This document shows positions 1 to 7,759 of a DNA stretch of 64,000 bases, piece by piece. The position numbers and the translations under genes were made by a program. A model generated the notes under the pieces. It was given only the letters and a program-made list of their open reading frames with translations, made no database searches and had not been told where the DNA came from. Every line of letters starts with the position of its first letter. Within the stretch, counting starts at the first letter, position 1. This stretch comes from Rhodopseudomonas infernalis (GTDB lineage: Bacteria; Pseudomonadota; Alphaproteobacteria; Rhizobiales; Xanthobacteraceae): contig NZ_JAJNAL010000015.1 in NCBI RefSeq assembly GCF_022271405.1, forward strand, positions 49,480-113,479, given 5' to 3'.

Positions 1-761
1 ATCACCTTGATGGACGAGCCCATCGGCAGATTGAGGTTGGCGGCCGCCGCCTGCTCGAAGAACGAGTCCTGCGCGGCGCCGACATTGATGGTCAGCAACC
101 AGTCCGGTTTGGCCTTCTGGATGTTCTGAATGGTCTGGGCGAATTGCGAGACGCCGAGCGGGATGAACTCCTCGCCGACCACTTCGCCGCCGAGATCCTT
201 CATGATCTTGCGGTTCCACTCCGCCGAGATCTGGCCGAAGTTGTAATCAGCGGCGATGACGTAGACCTTTTTGCCGAACTTCTCGACCATCCAGGGGATC
301 AGCGTCGAGAACTGCTGCTCGGGCACCGCGCCCATGCTGATCATGCTGGCGTCGCAGACGCCGCCTTCATACTGGTTGGTGTAGAAATACGGCGTCGTGG
401 TGCGATCGACGATCGGGCGCACCGCTTCGCGCGACGCCGAGGTGATGCCGCCGATCAGCACGTCGACCTTGTCGCGGTTGAGCAGGCGGCGGGCGAACTC
501 CTGATAGCGCGCGTTGTCGCCCTGCGGATCGAGATGGATCAGCTCGATCTGCCGGCCCATGATGCCGCCGCTTTTGTTGATCTCCTCGACCGCGAGCTGC
601 GAGCCGTGCAGCTTCGGCATGCCCATGAAGGCGAGGTCGCCGGAGATGTCTTCGAGCAGGCCGACCTTGAGCGGCGGATCCGCCGCCAGCGCAGCGACCG
701 GCGCAACGGCGCCGAGCGCGAGGCCGAGCAAGGCCGTGCGGAGCAGATGTCTCGTTTGCAT
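1..761 (-). CDS. ABC transporter substrate-binding protein, amide/urea type (3' part outside window)
   Basis: The gene starts at ATG 761 and runs off the left edge, leaving about 253 residues. The N-terminus is a classical Sec signal peptide (MQTRHLLRTALLGLALG, then a hydrophobic stretch ending ALA-A). It is followed by a type I periplasmic-binding fold start (PLKVGLLEDISGDLAFMG) and by segments such as EFARRLLNRDKVDVLIGG and YFYTNQYEGGVCD, which resemble the AmiC/UrtA/FmdD group that binds short amides or urea. It lies 42 bases downstream of the acetamidase gene and is probably cotranscribed with it and the amidase, so the likely ligand is a short aliphatic amide. Permease and ATPase genes may follow beyond the edge. 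The ligand is inferred from context and family, not from binding residues. Confidence 0.85.
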   Translation of the reverse strand, partial: MQTRHLLRTALLGLALGAVAPVAALAADPPLKVGLLEDISGDLAFMGMPKLHGSQLAVEEINKSGGIMGRQIELIHLDPQGDNARYQEFARRLLNRDKVDVLIGGITSASREAVRPIVDRTTTPYFYTNQYEGGVCDASMISMGAVPEQQFSTLIPWMVEKFGKKVYVIAADYNFGQISAEWNRKIMKDLGGEVVGEEFIPLGVSQFAQTIQNIQKAKPDWLLTINVGAAQDSFFEQAAAANLNLPMGSSIKV

Positions 762-803
762 GTCTGATCGTCCCCTTTGGTGAAGCCGCGCTGAGAAGCC
801 GAG

Positions 804-1802
804 TTAGGTCTTCAGGTAATTCTTCAGGATCGACGCGCCCATCGTGTATTTGGGGTCGACCATGTTGCCGAGGCGGATGCGGCCGGCCTGGCTGAGCAGC
901 ATGTAGGCGTCGATCTCGTCGAACCCGTAATCGGCCGCCATCCAGCGCGTCAGTTCGCGATAGGCGATGCGCGCCGCGTCCTCGAGCGGGCGCGCGCTGC
1001 CGATCGTCATGATGAAGTCCTTCGTCTCCAGCCGCGGCCAGGCAAAGCTCCAGTTCTTGATCAGATCGACCTGGAGCGTGACGGTGGCGCGCTGTTCGAG
1101 CGCCACGCCCGATAGTTCGCCGTCGCCCTGCGTGGCGTGGCAGTCGCCGACATAGAGCATGCCGCCGTCGGTATGCACCGGGAAGTAGATCACCGCGCCG
1201 GGCGCGACGTCCGGCAGGTCCATATTGCCGCCGTGATAGTCCGGCTGCAGCGACGAGATCGCCTCGATCTCCGGCGATACCCCGATGGTGCCGATGAACG
1301 GCTCGTAGGGCAGCGTGATCTTGTCACTCCATTTCACGCCGTTGCGGTCGACGTGCAGTTTCTTGACGCGCTCCGGCAGCGGCGGATTGAGCAGTGCGGT
1401 CGCCGCGGTGCCGACCAGGCCGCCGAATTCCGGCATGATGCAGGTGGTGCCGGCCGGCTGCTCGCCGCGGGTCTCGACATCGCGGATGTAGATCGCCAGA
1501 CAATCGCCCTTCTTGGCGCCGTTGATGGCGATCGGGCCGCATTGCGGATTGAGATAGGGGAAGTTCAGCTTCGCGGTCGGGCTGTCGCTCTCGCTGGTGA
1601 TCACGCCGCCAAACGCGTCCTCGGTCTCGACCACGACGACGGAGCCGGGATCGATCGTCAGGGTCGGCTTGGCGTAGGGCCCGTAGACGTAGTGAAACGC
1701 GCCCTGCTGTTCGATCGTCAGGCTGTGCGAGGCGCCCGCCGCCCCTTTGGCGACGCCGCGCTGCGCCATGATCGAACTCTTCAACCAATCTTCCGACGAC
1801 AT
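804..1802 (-). CDS. Acetamidase/formamidase family protein
   Basis: This 332-residue protein belongs to the FmdA/AmdA family, which hydrolyses formamide or acetamide to ammonia and the acid in the cytoplasm. Visible family features are the N-terminal beta-rich part (SGVVVVETEDAFGG-like segment), the EFGGL stretch, and the acidic/His metal region around MDLPDVAPGAVIYFPVHTDG and GDCHATQGDGELSG, where His and Asp residues are conserved. Length fits the short bacterial form. It begins 15 bases after the upstream amidase stop, so the two are one transcription unit. The exact substrate (formamide or acetamide) cannot be read from the sequence. Confidence 0.9.
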   Translation of the reverse strand: MSSEDWLKSSIMAQRGVAKGAAGASHSLTIEQQGAFHYVYGPYAKPTLTIDPGSVVVVETEDAFGGVITSESDSPTAKLNFPYLNPQCGPIAINGAKKGDCLAIYIRDVETRGEQPAGTTCIMPEFGGLVGTAATALLNPPLPERVKKLHVDRNGVKWSDKITLPYEPFIGTIGVSPEIEAISSLQPDYHGGNMDLPDVAPGAVIYFPVHTDGGMLYVGDCHATQGDGELSGVALEQRATVTLQVDLIKNWSFAWPRLETKDFIMTIGSARPLEDAARIAYRELTRWMAADYGFDEIDAYMLLSQAGRIRLGNMVDPKYTMGASILKNYLKT

Positions 1803-1817
1803 GAGAACTCCTTCGAC

Positions 1818-3227
1818 TCACAAAGCGGGGTGACGCGCGTGCCAGTCGGTCGCGCGTTGAAATGCATCGCCGGCGGCGACCAGCCGCGCTTCGTCGAAGT
1901 GACGGCCGACGAACTGGAATGCGACCGGCCCGCCGTTCGAAGCGAAACCGCCGGGCAGCGTGATGGTCGGGCTGCCGGTCATGTCGAACGGACAGGTGAA
2001 GCGCAGCAGCCCGCCGATCAGCGACGGGTCCTCGCCGAGCGACGCCATTTTGGCGAGCGTCGGAGCCGCGTAGGCCTGCGCCGGCACGGCGATCAGATCC
2101 ACCGTCTCGAACAACGCCCGCAGTGCGCCGCGGAACGCTTCACGGCGCAGCACGATCTTCTGATAGTCGGTGCCTGATTGTTGCAAGCCGAGATCGAGCA
2201 GACCGGCGAGGCCGGGGCCGTACTCGCCCTTGCGCGCCGGATAGGTCGCTGCATGCGCCACGGCCGCCTCGACGCCGCACAGCGGAAACCAATCGTCGGT
2301 CACGGCCTGCGCATCCGGGAACGTGATGTCCTTGATGGTCGCGCCGAGATCCTTGGCGACGCGCAGCGCATCGTCGAGCACCTTCACGGCCGCTTCGTCC
2401 GTGCCCTGCGTGGTCCAGCGGCGATCGACGCCGATCACCACGCCCTTGAGGTCGCCGGACAGGCTCGCCGTGTAGTTCGGCACCGACAACGGCACCGCCG
2501 TGGTGTCGTTCGGATCGGCGCCCGCGATCACGCTCAGCATCGCGCCGCAATCCACCGCGCTGCGGGCCATCGGGCCGATGTGATCGAGCGTCGCGGCGAG
2601 TTCGTAAGCGCCATAGCGGCTGACGCGGCCCCAGGTCGGCTTCAGCCCGGTGATGCCATTGGCGGCCGACGGAAACCGGATCGACCCGCCGGTGTCGGTG
2701 CCGAGTGAGCCGAAGCACAGGCCGGCCGCCGTCGCCGAGCCCGATCCGCTCGACGATGCGCCCGACCACAGCTCCTTGTCCCAGGGGTTTTTCGGCGGAT
2801 CGATGTCGGGGTGATGATCGGCGTAGGCGCCTTCGGTCTGCTGCAGCTTGCCCAGAATGATCGCGCCGGCCTGTTTGAGGCGAACCACGACGGTCGCGTC
2901 CTCACCCGGCATGAAATCGCGATGGATCGGCATGCCGTGCGCCGCGGGCATACCCTTGACCCAGCACAGATCCTTGACGGCGATCGGCACGCCGTGCAGC
3001 GGCCCCTTCACTTTGCCGGCGGCGATCTCCTTCTCGGCGACCGCCGCGTCCTGCAGTGCGAGCTCCGGAGACACATGCGCGTAGCTCTTCAGCGCGCCAT
3101 CGAGCTTGTCGATGCGCTGCAACATCGCCTGCGTGACTTCGACCGGGGACAGCTTCTTGCCCTGAATGTTCTGTCCGATCTCGACGAGCCCGCGATAATG
3201 AAGATCTGTCGTCCCCAATGCCTTCAC
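1818..3227 (-). CDS. Amidase, amidase-signature family
   Basis: The 469-residue product is an amidase-signature hydrolase (C-N bond hydrolysis in the cytoplasm, related to GatA and bacterial amidases). The Ser-cisSer-Lys triad is visible: Lys near residue 85 (PIAVKDLCW), the glycine/serine loop around 155-165 (SGASSSGSGSATAAG), and the nucleophile Ser near 182 (GTDTGGSIRFPSAANG). It is the first gene of the leftward amide operon. Its leader holds an intrinsic terminator at 3323-3360 and the operon is divergent from amiC-amiR, which argues that its natural substrate is an amide sensed by AmiC. Substrate range is unknown; this is not the nitrilase-type amidase (AmiE) of Pseudomonas. Confidence 0.9.
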   Translation of the reverse strand: MKALGTTDLHYRGLVEIGQNIQGKKLSPVEVTQAMLQRIDKLDGALKSYAHVSPELALQDAAVAEKEIAAGKVKGPLHGVPIAVKDLCWVKGMPAAHGMPIHRDFMPGEDATVVVRLKQAGAIILGKLQQTEGAYADHHPDIDPPKNPWDKELWSGASSSGSGSATAAGLCFGSLGTDTGGSIRFPSAANGITGLKPTWGRVSRYGAYELAATLDHIGPMARSAVDCGAMLSVIAGADPNDTTAVPLSVPNYTASLSGDLKGVVIGVDRRWTTQGTDEAAVKVLDDALRVAKDLGATIKDITFPDAQAVTDDWFPLCGVEAAVAHAATYPARKGEYGPGLAGLLDLGLQQSGTDYQKIVLRREAFRGALRALFETVDLIAVPAQAYAAPTLAKMASLGEDPSLIGGLLRFTCPFDMTGSPTITLPGGFASNGGPVAFQFVGRHFDEARLVAAGDAFQRATDWHARHPAL

Positions 3228-3322
3228 TCCCGATGTGCCGTCATCGCCGCGGCGTTCGCCGGGCGTGCAGCCGCGTTCCGGCGACGCGCCTGCGTCGCCA
3301 AATTGGTTTCAAGCGACAAACG

Positions 3323-3360
3323 AAAAAAGCCATCCGCTCCTCGAAAGAGGCGCGAATGGC
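3323..3360 (-). terminator. Intrinsic terminator (attenuator) in the amidase leader
   Basis: On the minus strand there is a 14-base arm GCCATTCGCGCCTC, a TTTC loop, the partner GAGGAGCGGATGGC, then six T residues. Two positions in the stem are imperfect (one G-T wobble, one mismatch). It lies about 95 bases upstream of the amidase start and inside the leader, not after a gene, so it is best read as an attenuator controlled by AmiR-type antitermination. Confidence 0.8.
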
Positions 3361-3405
3361 TCGGATGCCGCGGCTATGGTCTATCGCGTAGGTGCTTAGT
3401 CGACC
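3358..3405 (-). promoter_or_regulatory. Candidate ANTAR-type tandem hairpins before the attenuator
   Basis: Just upstream of the attenuator the leader RNA can form two short stems, each with a six-base loop beginning with A. The first lies at 3378-3405, loop ACCUAC on GC/GC with outer CUA/UAG and GGU/ACC pairs. The second lies at 3358-3369, loop AUCCGA on GGC/GCC, and its 3' arm is the start of the terminator stem. This overlap is the geometry known for RNA targets of ANTAR proteins. The guanine expected at loop position 4 is absent in my folding and the stems are weak, so this is tentative. Confidence 0.35.
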
Positions 3406-3478
3406 GAAACGTTCATGCTTGAATTCGGACGTCGTCGGCCAAATTCAAACTCGGTTCGAGTGTCACCCGATAACGAAA

Positions 3479-3507
3479 GTCTAGGTTGGAGAGGTTCGCC
3501 ATGTCAA
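3479..3507 (-). promoter_or_regulatory. Candidate promoter of the amidase operon
   Basis: On the minus strand a perfect TTGACA (3502-3507) is followed, 17 bases on, by CTAGAC (3479-3484), a weak -10. The predicted start would lie near 3472 and give a leader of about 245 bases containing the attenuator. Only the -35 is strong. Confidence 0.35.
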
Positions 3508-3623
3508 CGCGTGAGCTTGCACAAATCCTGCCCGAGTGCTGCGCAGCAAATCAGCACCGCAGCTCTTGATCAGTTCGCGCGCTTGATGATCTCATGCACG
3601 CCTAGCGCGAGCGACCGTCCTCC

Positions 3624-4781
3624 ATGTCGAAACCTTCGATCCCGATCGGCATCTTGTCGTCGACGTCCGGCCCGTATCAGGCGATGGGACGTGAGATCCT
3701 CAAATCGGCGCTGATGGCGATCGACGAGGTCAACGGCAGTTCCGACTTCGATTTCAGCCTCAGGGCGCATGTCCGTGACCCCGGCGGCGTGCTGGGCGCG
3801 TATCACACGGCCTGCGACGACCTGATTCGCAATGTCGGCGTCGACCACATCATCGGCTGCTACACCTCGGCGGCGCGCAAACAGGTGCTGCCGATCGTCG
3901 AGCGCACCGAGCGGCTGCTGTGGTATCCGGCCCGCTACGAAGGCTTCGAGTGCTCCGACAACGTGATGTATGTCGGCGCCTCGCCGAACCACAACGTCGT
4001 GCCGCTGGTGCGCTACGTGCTGGACAGTCTTTCGCCGCAGCTGTTCTGCGTCGGCTCCAACTACATCTGGACCTGGGAGACCAATCGCGTGACCCGCGAG
4101 CTGGTGACCGCCTCCGACGGCCGCATCGTGGCGGAGCGGCTGCTCGAACTCGGCGAAAGCCGGGTCGAGCACATCGTCGACGAGATCGTTCGCAAGCGTC
4201 CGCCGATCGTGTTCAACACGCTGGTCGGCAGTTCGAGTTATGATTTCATCCGGGCCTTCCACTCCGCCACACAGGGCCTGAACATCCCGATGCTGAGCTG
4301 CAGCCTGTGCGAGCCCGAGTTGAAGATCGTCGGCGCGGCCGGAGCCGGCTGCATCACCTCGTCGGCCTATTTCGAGAGTATCCGCCTGCCGGAAAACCGC
4401 GCCTTCGTGGCACGCTGGAAGGCGCGCTATGGCGACGACAGCAGCCCGTCGGTGGACGGGCAGTCGGCCTATGTGGCGGTGTTCCTGCTGGCGCGGGCGA
4501 TCCAGCGCGCCGGCACCTGCAACGTCAACGACGTCCGCCGCGCCGCCGCCGGTTATCGCTACGACTCGCCACAAGGTCCGGTGTGGATCGACGGCGATAA
4601 CAATCACTGCGTCCTTACGCCACGTCTGGCGGTGTCCAACGCCATCGGGCAGTTCGATATCTTCTGGGAAGCGGACGCTCCCGTGAAGCCGGACCCTTAT
4701 TTGTCGCAACTCGATGTCGCGGTCCGACCGTCGAAAGACGGGCGGATTCCCAATGCGCCTCACCTGAGGATCGTCAAATGA
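3624..4781 (+). CDS. amiC: Amide-sensing regulator AmiC (cytoplasmic periplasmic-binding-fold protein)
   Basis: The 385-residue protein has the fold of leucine-binding proteins but no signal peptide (it starts MSKPSIPIGILSSTSGPYQ), which is the hallmark of AmiC, the cytoplasmic amide sensor that holds AmiR inactive until a short-chain amide binds. Typical segments include GCYTSAARKQVLPIVERTERLLWYP (read in parts), ARYEGFECSDNVMYVGASPNHN and SNYIWTWETNRV. It overlaps amiR by four bases (ATGA at 4778-4781), so the two are translationally coupled. It is divergent from the amidase operon. In Pseudomonas aeruginosa the same pair controls amiE by antitermination. UrtA-like transport function is unlikely because there is no export signal. 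Confidence 0.88.
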   Translation: MSKPSIPIGILSSTSGPYQAMGREILKSALMAIDEVNGSSDFDFSLRAHVRDPGGVLGAYHTACDDLIRNVGVDHIIGCYTSAARKQVLPIVERTERLLWYPARYEGFECSDNVMYVGASPNHNVVPLVRYVLDSLSPQLFCVGSNYIWTWETNRVTRELVTASDGRIVAERLLELGESRVEHIVDEIVRKRPPIVFNTLVGSSSYDFIRAFHSATQGLNIPMLSCSLCEPELKIVGAAGAGCITSSAYFESIRLPENRAFVARWKARYGDDSSPSVDGQSAYVAVFLLARAIQRAGTCNVNDVRRAAAGYRYDSPQGPVWIDGDNNHCVLTPRLAVSNAIGQFDIFWEADAPVKPDPYLSQLDVAVRPSKDGRIPNAPHLRIVK

Positions 4782-5365
4782 GCAAGCCGTCATCGTTTTC
4801 CCTGCGCGGCCGCAAGGCCCTGCTCGCCGTCAAGGACGAGCGCGATGCCTCGATCGTCCGGCGTCAGTTCGATCGCCTCGGCATCGAGATGGTCAGCTGG
4901 GTGCCGGGCGAAGCACCGTGTTGCGCTCCCGACATCGTGCTGATCGACGACGACTACCTGCCGATCGCCGGCGCCGAGGATCGGCCGCTGCCGGAGGGAT
5001 GCGCCGTCATCGTCCTGCTCGGCACCGAGACGCCGAGCCGGCTCAAGCTGGTGCTCGATCTCGATCCCACGTCGTTCCTGGTCAAGCCGCTGCGCTCCGC
5101 CGGCATCTACGCGGCCGTGGTGATGGCGCTCGAGCGCGTCGCGCGCACCACCGAGCTGAAGCAGCAGCTCAGCAAGATGGACGCCCGTATGCGCGCACGG
5201 CGGGTGGTGCTGGCAGCGCTGGTTCAGCTGATGCATGCGCAGGGCCTGCCGGAGCCGGCGGCCTTCGCGCTGCTGCGACGGATGGCGATGGAGCAGCGCA
5301 AGACCATCGAGCAGCTCGCGGCCGAATTGGTCGCGCAGGACCCGCTCGCCCGCGCGACCGGGTAG
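4778..5365 (+). CDS. amiR: ANTAR-domain transcription antiterminator AmiR
   Basis: The 195-residue product has an N-terminal degenerate receiver-like domain (about residues 10-125; no phospho-acceptor pattern typical of two-component receivers is obvious), a coiled-coil helix (ERVARTTELKQQLSKMDARM), and a C-terminal three-helix ANTAR domain with the pattern RRVVLAALVQLMHAQGLPE and AFALLRRMAMEQRKTIEQLA. ANTAR domains bind tandem hairpins in leader RNA and stop terminator formation. Gene order amiC-amiR with a four-base overlap is the classical arrangement. The probable target is the attenuator upstream of the divergent amidase gene. Confidence 0.9.
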   Translation: MSKPSSFSLRGRKALLAVKDERDASIVRRQFDRLGIEMVSWVPGEAPCCAPDIVLIDDDYLPIAGAEDRPLPEGCAVIVLLGTETPSRLKLVLDLDPTSFLVKPLRSAGIYAAVVMALERVARTTELKQQLSKMDARMRARRVVLAALVQLMHAQGLPEPAAFALLRRMAMEQRKTIEQLAAELVAQDPLARATG

Positions 5366-5377
5366 CGCGGCGCGCAG

Positions 5378-6151
5378 CTACGTGCCTAGCACGATCCACG
5401 CCGGCGCATGGTCGCTCGCCTCTTCCGCAGCGCGGACCTTGCGGTCGACGCCCGCACGCTTCAGCCGCCCGGCCAGCGTCGGATCGAGCAGCAGATGATC
5501 GAGCCGCAATCCCTTGTCCTGCTCGAAGCGATTGCGCCAATAGGTCCAGAACGTATAGGGCGCATCGTCCGGATGCAGCGCCCGCAGAGCGTCGGTCCAG
5601 CCCTGCTTCAGCAGCGCCGCGAACAGCGCGCGCGCTTCCGGCTGCAGCAGCGCATCCTTGGTCCACGATTTGGTCGGATAGATATCGGTCGGCGTCGGCA
5701 CCACGTTGTAGTCGCCGGCCAGCACCACGGGTGCGCCGCTCTTCATCAGCGTGGCGGCGTGGCGATTGAGCCGCTTCAACCAGGCCAGCTTGGCGTCGAA
5801 TTTCGGCCCCGGCTGCGGATTGCCGTTCGGCGCATACAGCGACGCGATGATGATGCCGGACACCGCGGCTTCGAGGTAGCGTGCATCGCTGTCCTTCGGA
5901 TCGCCCGGCAGCCGCTTCCGCGTCACCACGATCTCGGCCTTGCGGGCCAGAATGGCGACGCCGTTCCAGCTCTTCTGCCCGACCCAGGCGGCCGAATACC
6001 CGGCCCTGCGCAGCGCCTCTTCGGGAAAGTCCGCCTGCGCCGCCTTGAGCTCCTGCAGGCAGACGATGTCCGGCTTGGCCGCACGCAGCCACGCCAGCAG
6101 ATTGGGCAGCCGCTTGTTGACGTTGTTGATGTTGAAGGTCGCGATCTTCAC
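5378..6151 (-). CDS. xthA: Exodeoxyribonuclease III
   Basis: The product (257 residues from GTG 6151) is an AP-endonuclease/3'-5' exonuclease of the EEP superfamily that repairs abasic sites. Family landmarks are the start KIATFNINNVNKRL (Asn), CLQELKA (metal-binding Glu, near residue 33), GDYNVVPTPTDIY (catalytic Asp and Asn) and the C-terminal SDHAPAW (Asp-His pair). I prefer GTG 6151 because VKIATFN matches the usual N-terminus; an in-frame ATG at 6196 would add 15 atypical residues. It converges with amiR with a 12-base gap and is not functionally tied to its neighbours. Confidence 0.92.
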   Translation of the reverse strand: MKIATFNINNVNKRLPNLLAWLRAAKPDIVCLQELKAAQADFPEEALRRAGYSAAWVGQKSWNGVAILARKAEIVVTRKRLPGDPKDSDARYLEAAVSGIIIASLYAPNGNPQPGPKFDAKLAWLKRLNRHAATLMKSGAPVVLAGDYNVVPTPTDIYPTKSWTKDALLQPEARALFAALLKQGWTDALRALHPDDAPYTFWTYWRNRFEQDKGLRLDHLLLDPTLAGRLKRAGVDRKVRAAEEASDHAPAWIVLGT

Positions 6152-6247
6152 GCCAGCCCTTTTCGACGGACGCGCGTATGCGGCGCGTGCCGTCAATCGC
6201 GGCGAGCCGCTCGAAGTTCCATCGGCCGTGACGGCGAGAGCGCCGGG

Positions 6248-7687
6248 CTAGCCGGAGAACTGGCTGACGTATTTGAGCGACTGGAAATCCTGCAGGCCTT
6301 CGATGCCGCCTTCGCTGCCGACGCCGCTGTCCTTGTAGCCGCCGAACGGCGTTTCCGGCAGCGAGGCCTGCCAGTGATTGATGATGACGTTGCCGGCCGC
6401 AATGCCGTCGGCCATCGCGGCCGCGTTGCGCAGGTCGTTGGTCATCACATAGGAGGCCAGGCCGAACGGCAGCCGGTTGGCGAGCGCGATGGCTTCATCC
6501 CTGGTCCGGAACGACGCCGTGGCCGCCAGCGGGCCGAACGGCTCGACATTGGAGGCCATGCAGTCCTGATCGACCTGCGTCAGCACGGTCGGCCGGAAGA
6601 AGAAGCCACGCTCTGCGCAGCGCACGCCGCCAGCGGACACGGCAATGCTGCGCGATCGCGCATCGTCGACGAAGCGCTCGATCGCCTCGACCCGCCGCGC
6701 ATTCGCCAGCGGTCCCATCCTGGTGGCCGCATCGAAGCCGTCACCCACGGCCAAGCCGTTGGCGAGCTCCGACAGCTTCGCGGCGAAGCGGTCGTGGATC
6801 GACTCGTGCACGAAGAAGCGTGTCGGCGAGGTGCAGACCTGACCGGAATTGCGGAACTTCGCCGCCACCGCCGAGACCGCGGCGGCTTCCGGATCGACAT
6901 CGCCGAAGATGACCACCGGCGCATGGCCGCCGAGTTCGAGTGTCATCCGCTTCATCGTCTGCACGGCCAGCGCGCCGAGCTGCTTGCCGATCGCGGTCGA
7001 GCCGGTGAACGTGATGCCGCGAATGATCGGCGAGCCGACCAGGGCATCCGAAATCATCGCCGGCTGGCCGAACACCACGTTCAGCACGCCGGCCGGCAGT
7101 CCGGCTTCCTGCAACAGCTCGGCGATGGCCAGAGCGGTCGCCGGGGTTTCTTCCGAGGGCTTGATGATCACCGAGCAGCCGGCCGCGAGCGCGCTGCTGA
7201 TCTTGCGGGCGGGCGTGATCGCAGGCGCATTCCACGGCGCGAACGCCGCAATCGGGCCGAGCGGCTCGCGCACCGCAATCTGCTGGATGGCCGGATTGCG
7301 CGACGGGATCACCCGCCCGTAGGCGCGACGGCCTTCCTCGGCATTCCAGGCGAAGATGCCGGCCGCGGTCTCGACTTCCACCCGCGATTCAGCCATCGGC
7401 TTGCCGAGCTCGAGCGTGATCAGACTGGCGATGGCCTCGCGGCGATCCAGGATCAGCGTCGCGGCGCGCTGCAAAATCCGGCCGCGGTCGACCGCGGACA
7501 TCTTGCGCCAGACCTCGTGTCCACGCGCCGAGGCGGCAAGCGCCTCGTCGAGATCGGCCGCACGCGCATGCGGCAGTTCGCCGAGCACTGCGCCGGTCGC
7601 GGGATTCAACACCGGCTCGGCGTTGCGCCCGGCAGCATCCAGCCATCGACCGTCGATCAGCAGGCGCAACGCAGGATAATCGATCAC
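6248..7687 (-). CDS. NAD(P)-dependent aldehyde dehydrogenase family protein
   Basis: The enzyme (479 residues) oxidises an aldehyde to an acid. The ALDH core is clear: PWNAPAITPARKISSALAAG (Rossmann entry), IIKPSEETP (cofactor Lys), FTGSTAIGKQLG (coenzyme-binding loop), LELGGHAPV (catalytic Glu) and SGQVCTSPTRFFV (nucleophilic Cys). GTG 7687 is chosen because GGGAGAC lies about 7 bases upstream and the protein then begins VIDYPALRLLIDGRW; the ATG at 7741 would add 18 low-complexity residues. It is the last gene of a leftward operon with a binding protein, a hydrolase and acyl-CoA genes. The substrate is unknown; the relatives include succinate-semialdehyde- and benzaldehyde-type dehydrogenases. 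Confidence 0.9.
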   Translation of the reverse strand: MIDYPALRLLIDGRWLDAAGRNAEPVLNPATGAVLGELPHARAADLDEALAASARGHEVWRKMSAVDRGRILQRAATLILDRREAIASLITLELGKPMAESRVEVETAAGIFAWNAEEGRRAYGRVIPSRNPAIQQIAVREPLGPIAAFAPWNAPAITPARKISSALAAGCSVIIKPSEETPATALAIAELLQEAGLPAGVLNVVFGQPAMISDALVGSPIIRGITFTGSTAIGKQLGALAVQTMKRMTLELGGHAPVVIFGDVDPEAAAVSAVAAKFRNSGQVCTSPTRFFVHESIHDRFAAKLSELANGLAVGDGFDAATRMGPLANARRVEAIERFVDDARSRSIAVSAGGVRCAERGFFFRPTVLTQVDQDCMASNVEPFGPLAATASFRTRDEAIALANRLPFGLASYVMTNDLRNAAAMADGIAAGNVIINHWQASLPETPFGGYKDSGVGSEGGIEGLQDFQSLKYVSQFSG

Positions 7688-7759
7688 GGTCCGTCTCCCT
7701 TGTCCGGCGGGCGCGCCGATCCGCGCCCGCCGGTCTGTCACGTCAATGGCGCAGAGCGG

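Larger units (their letters stand above)
3228..3623. other. Divergent intergenic region between amidase operon and amiC
   Basis: This 396-base gap holds the leftward leader with its candidate promoter, a stem at about 3417-3442 (GAATTTGG paired with CCGAATTC), the candidate ANTAR hairpins and the terminator. I see no convincing separate promoter for amiC and no small gene. Confidence 0.6.
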
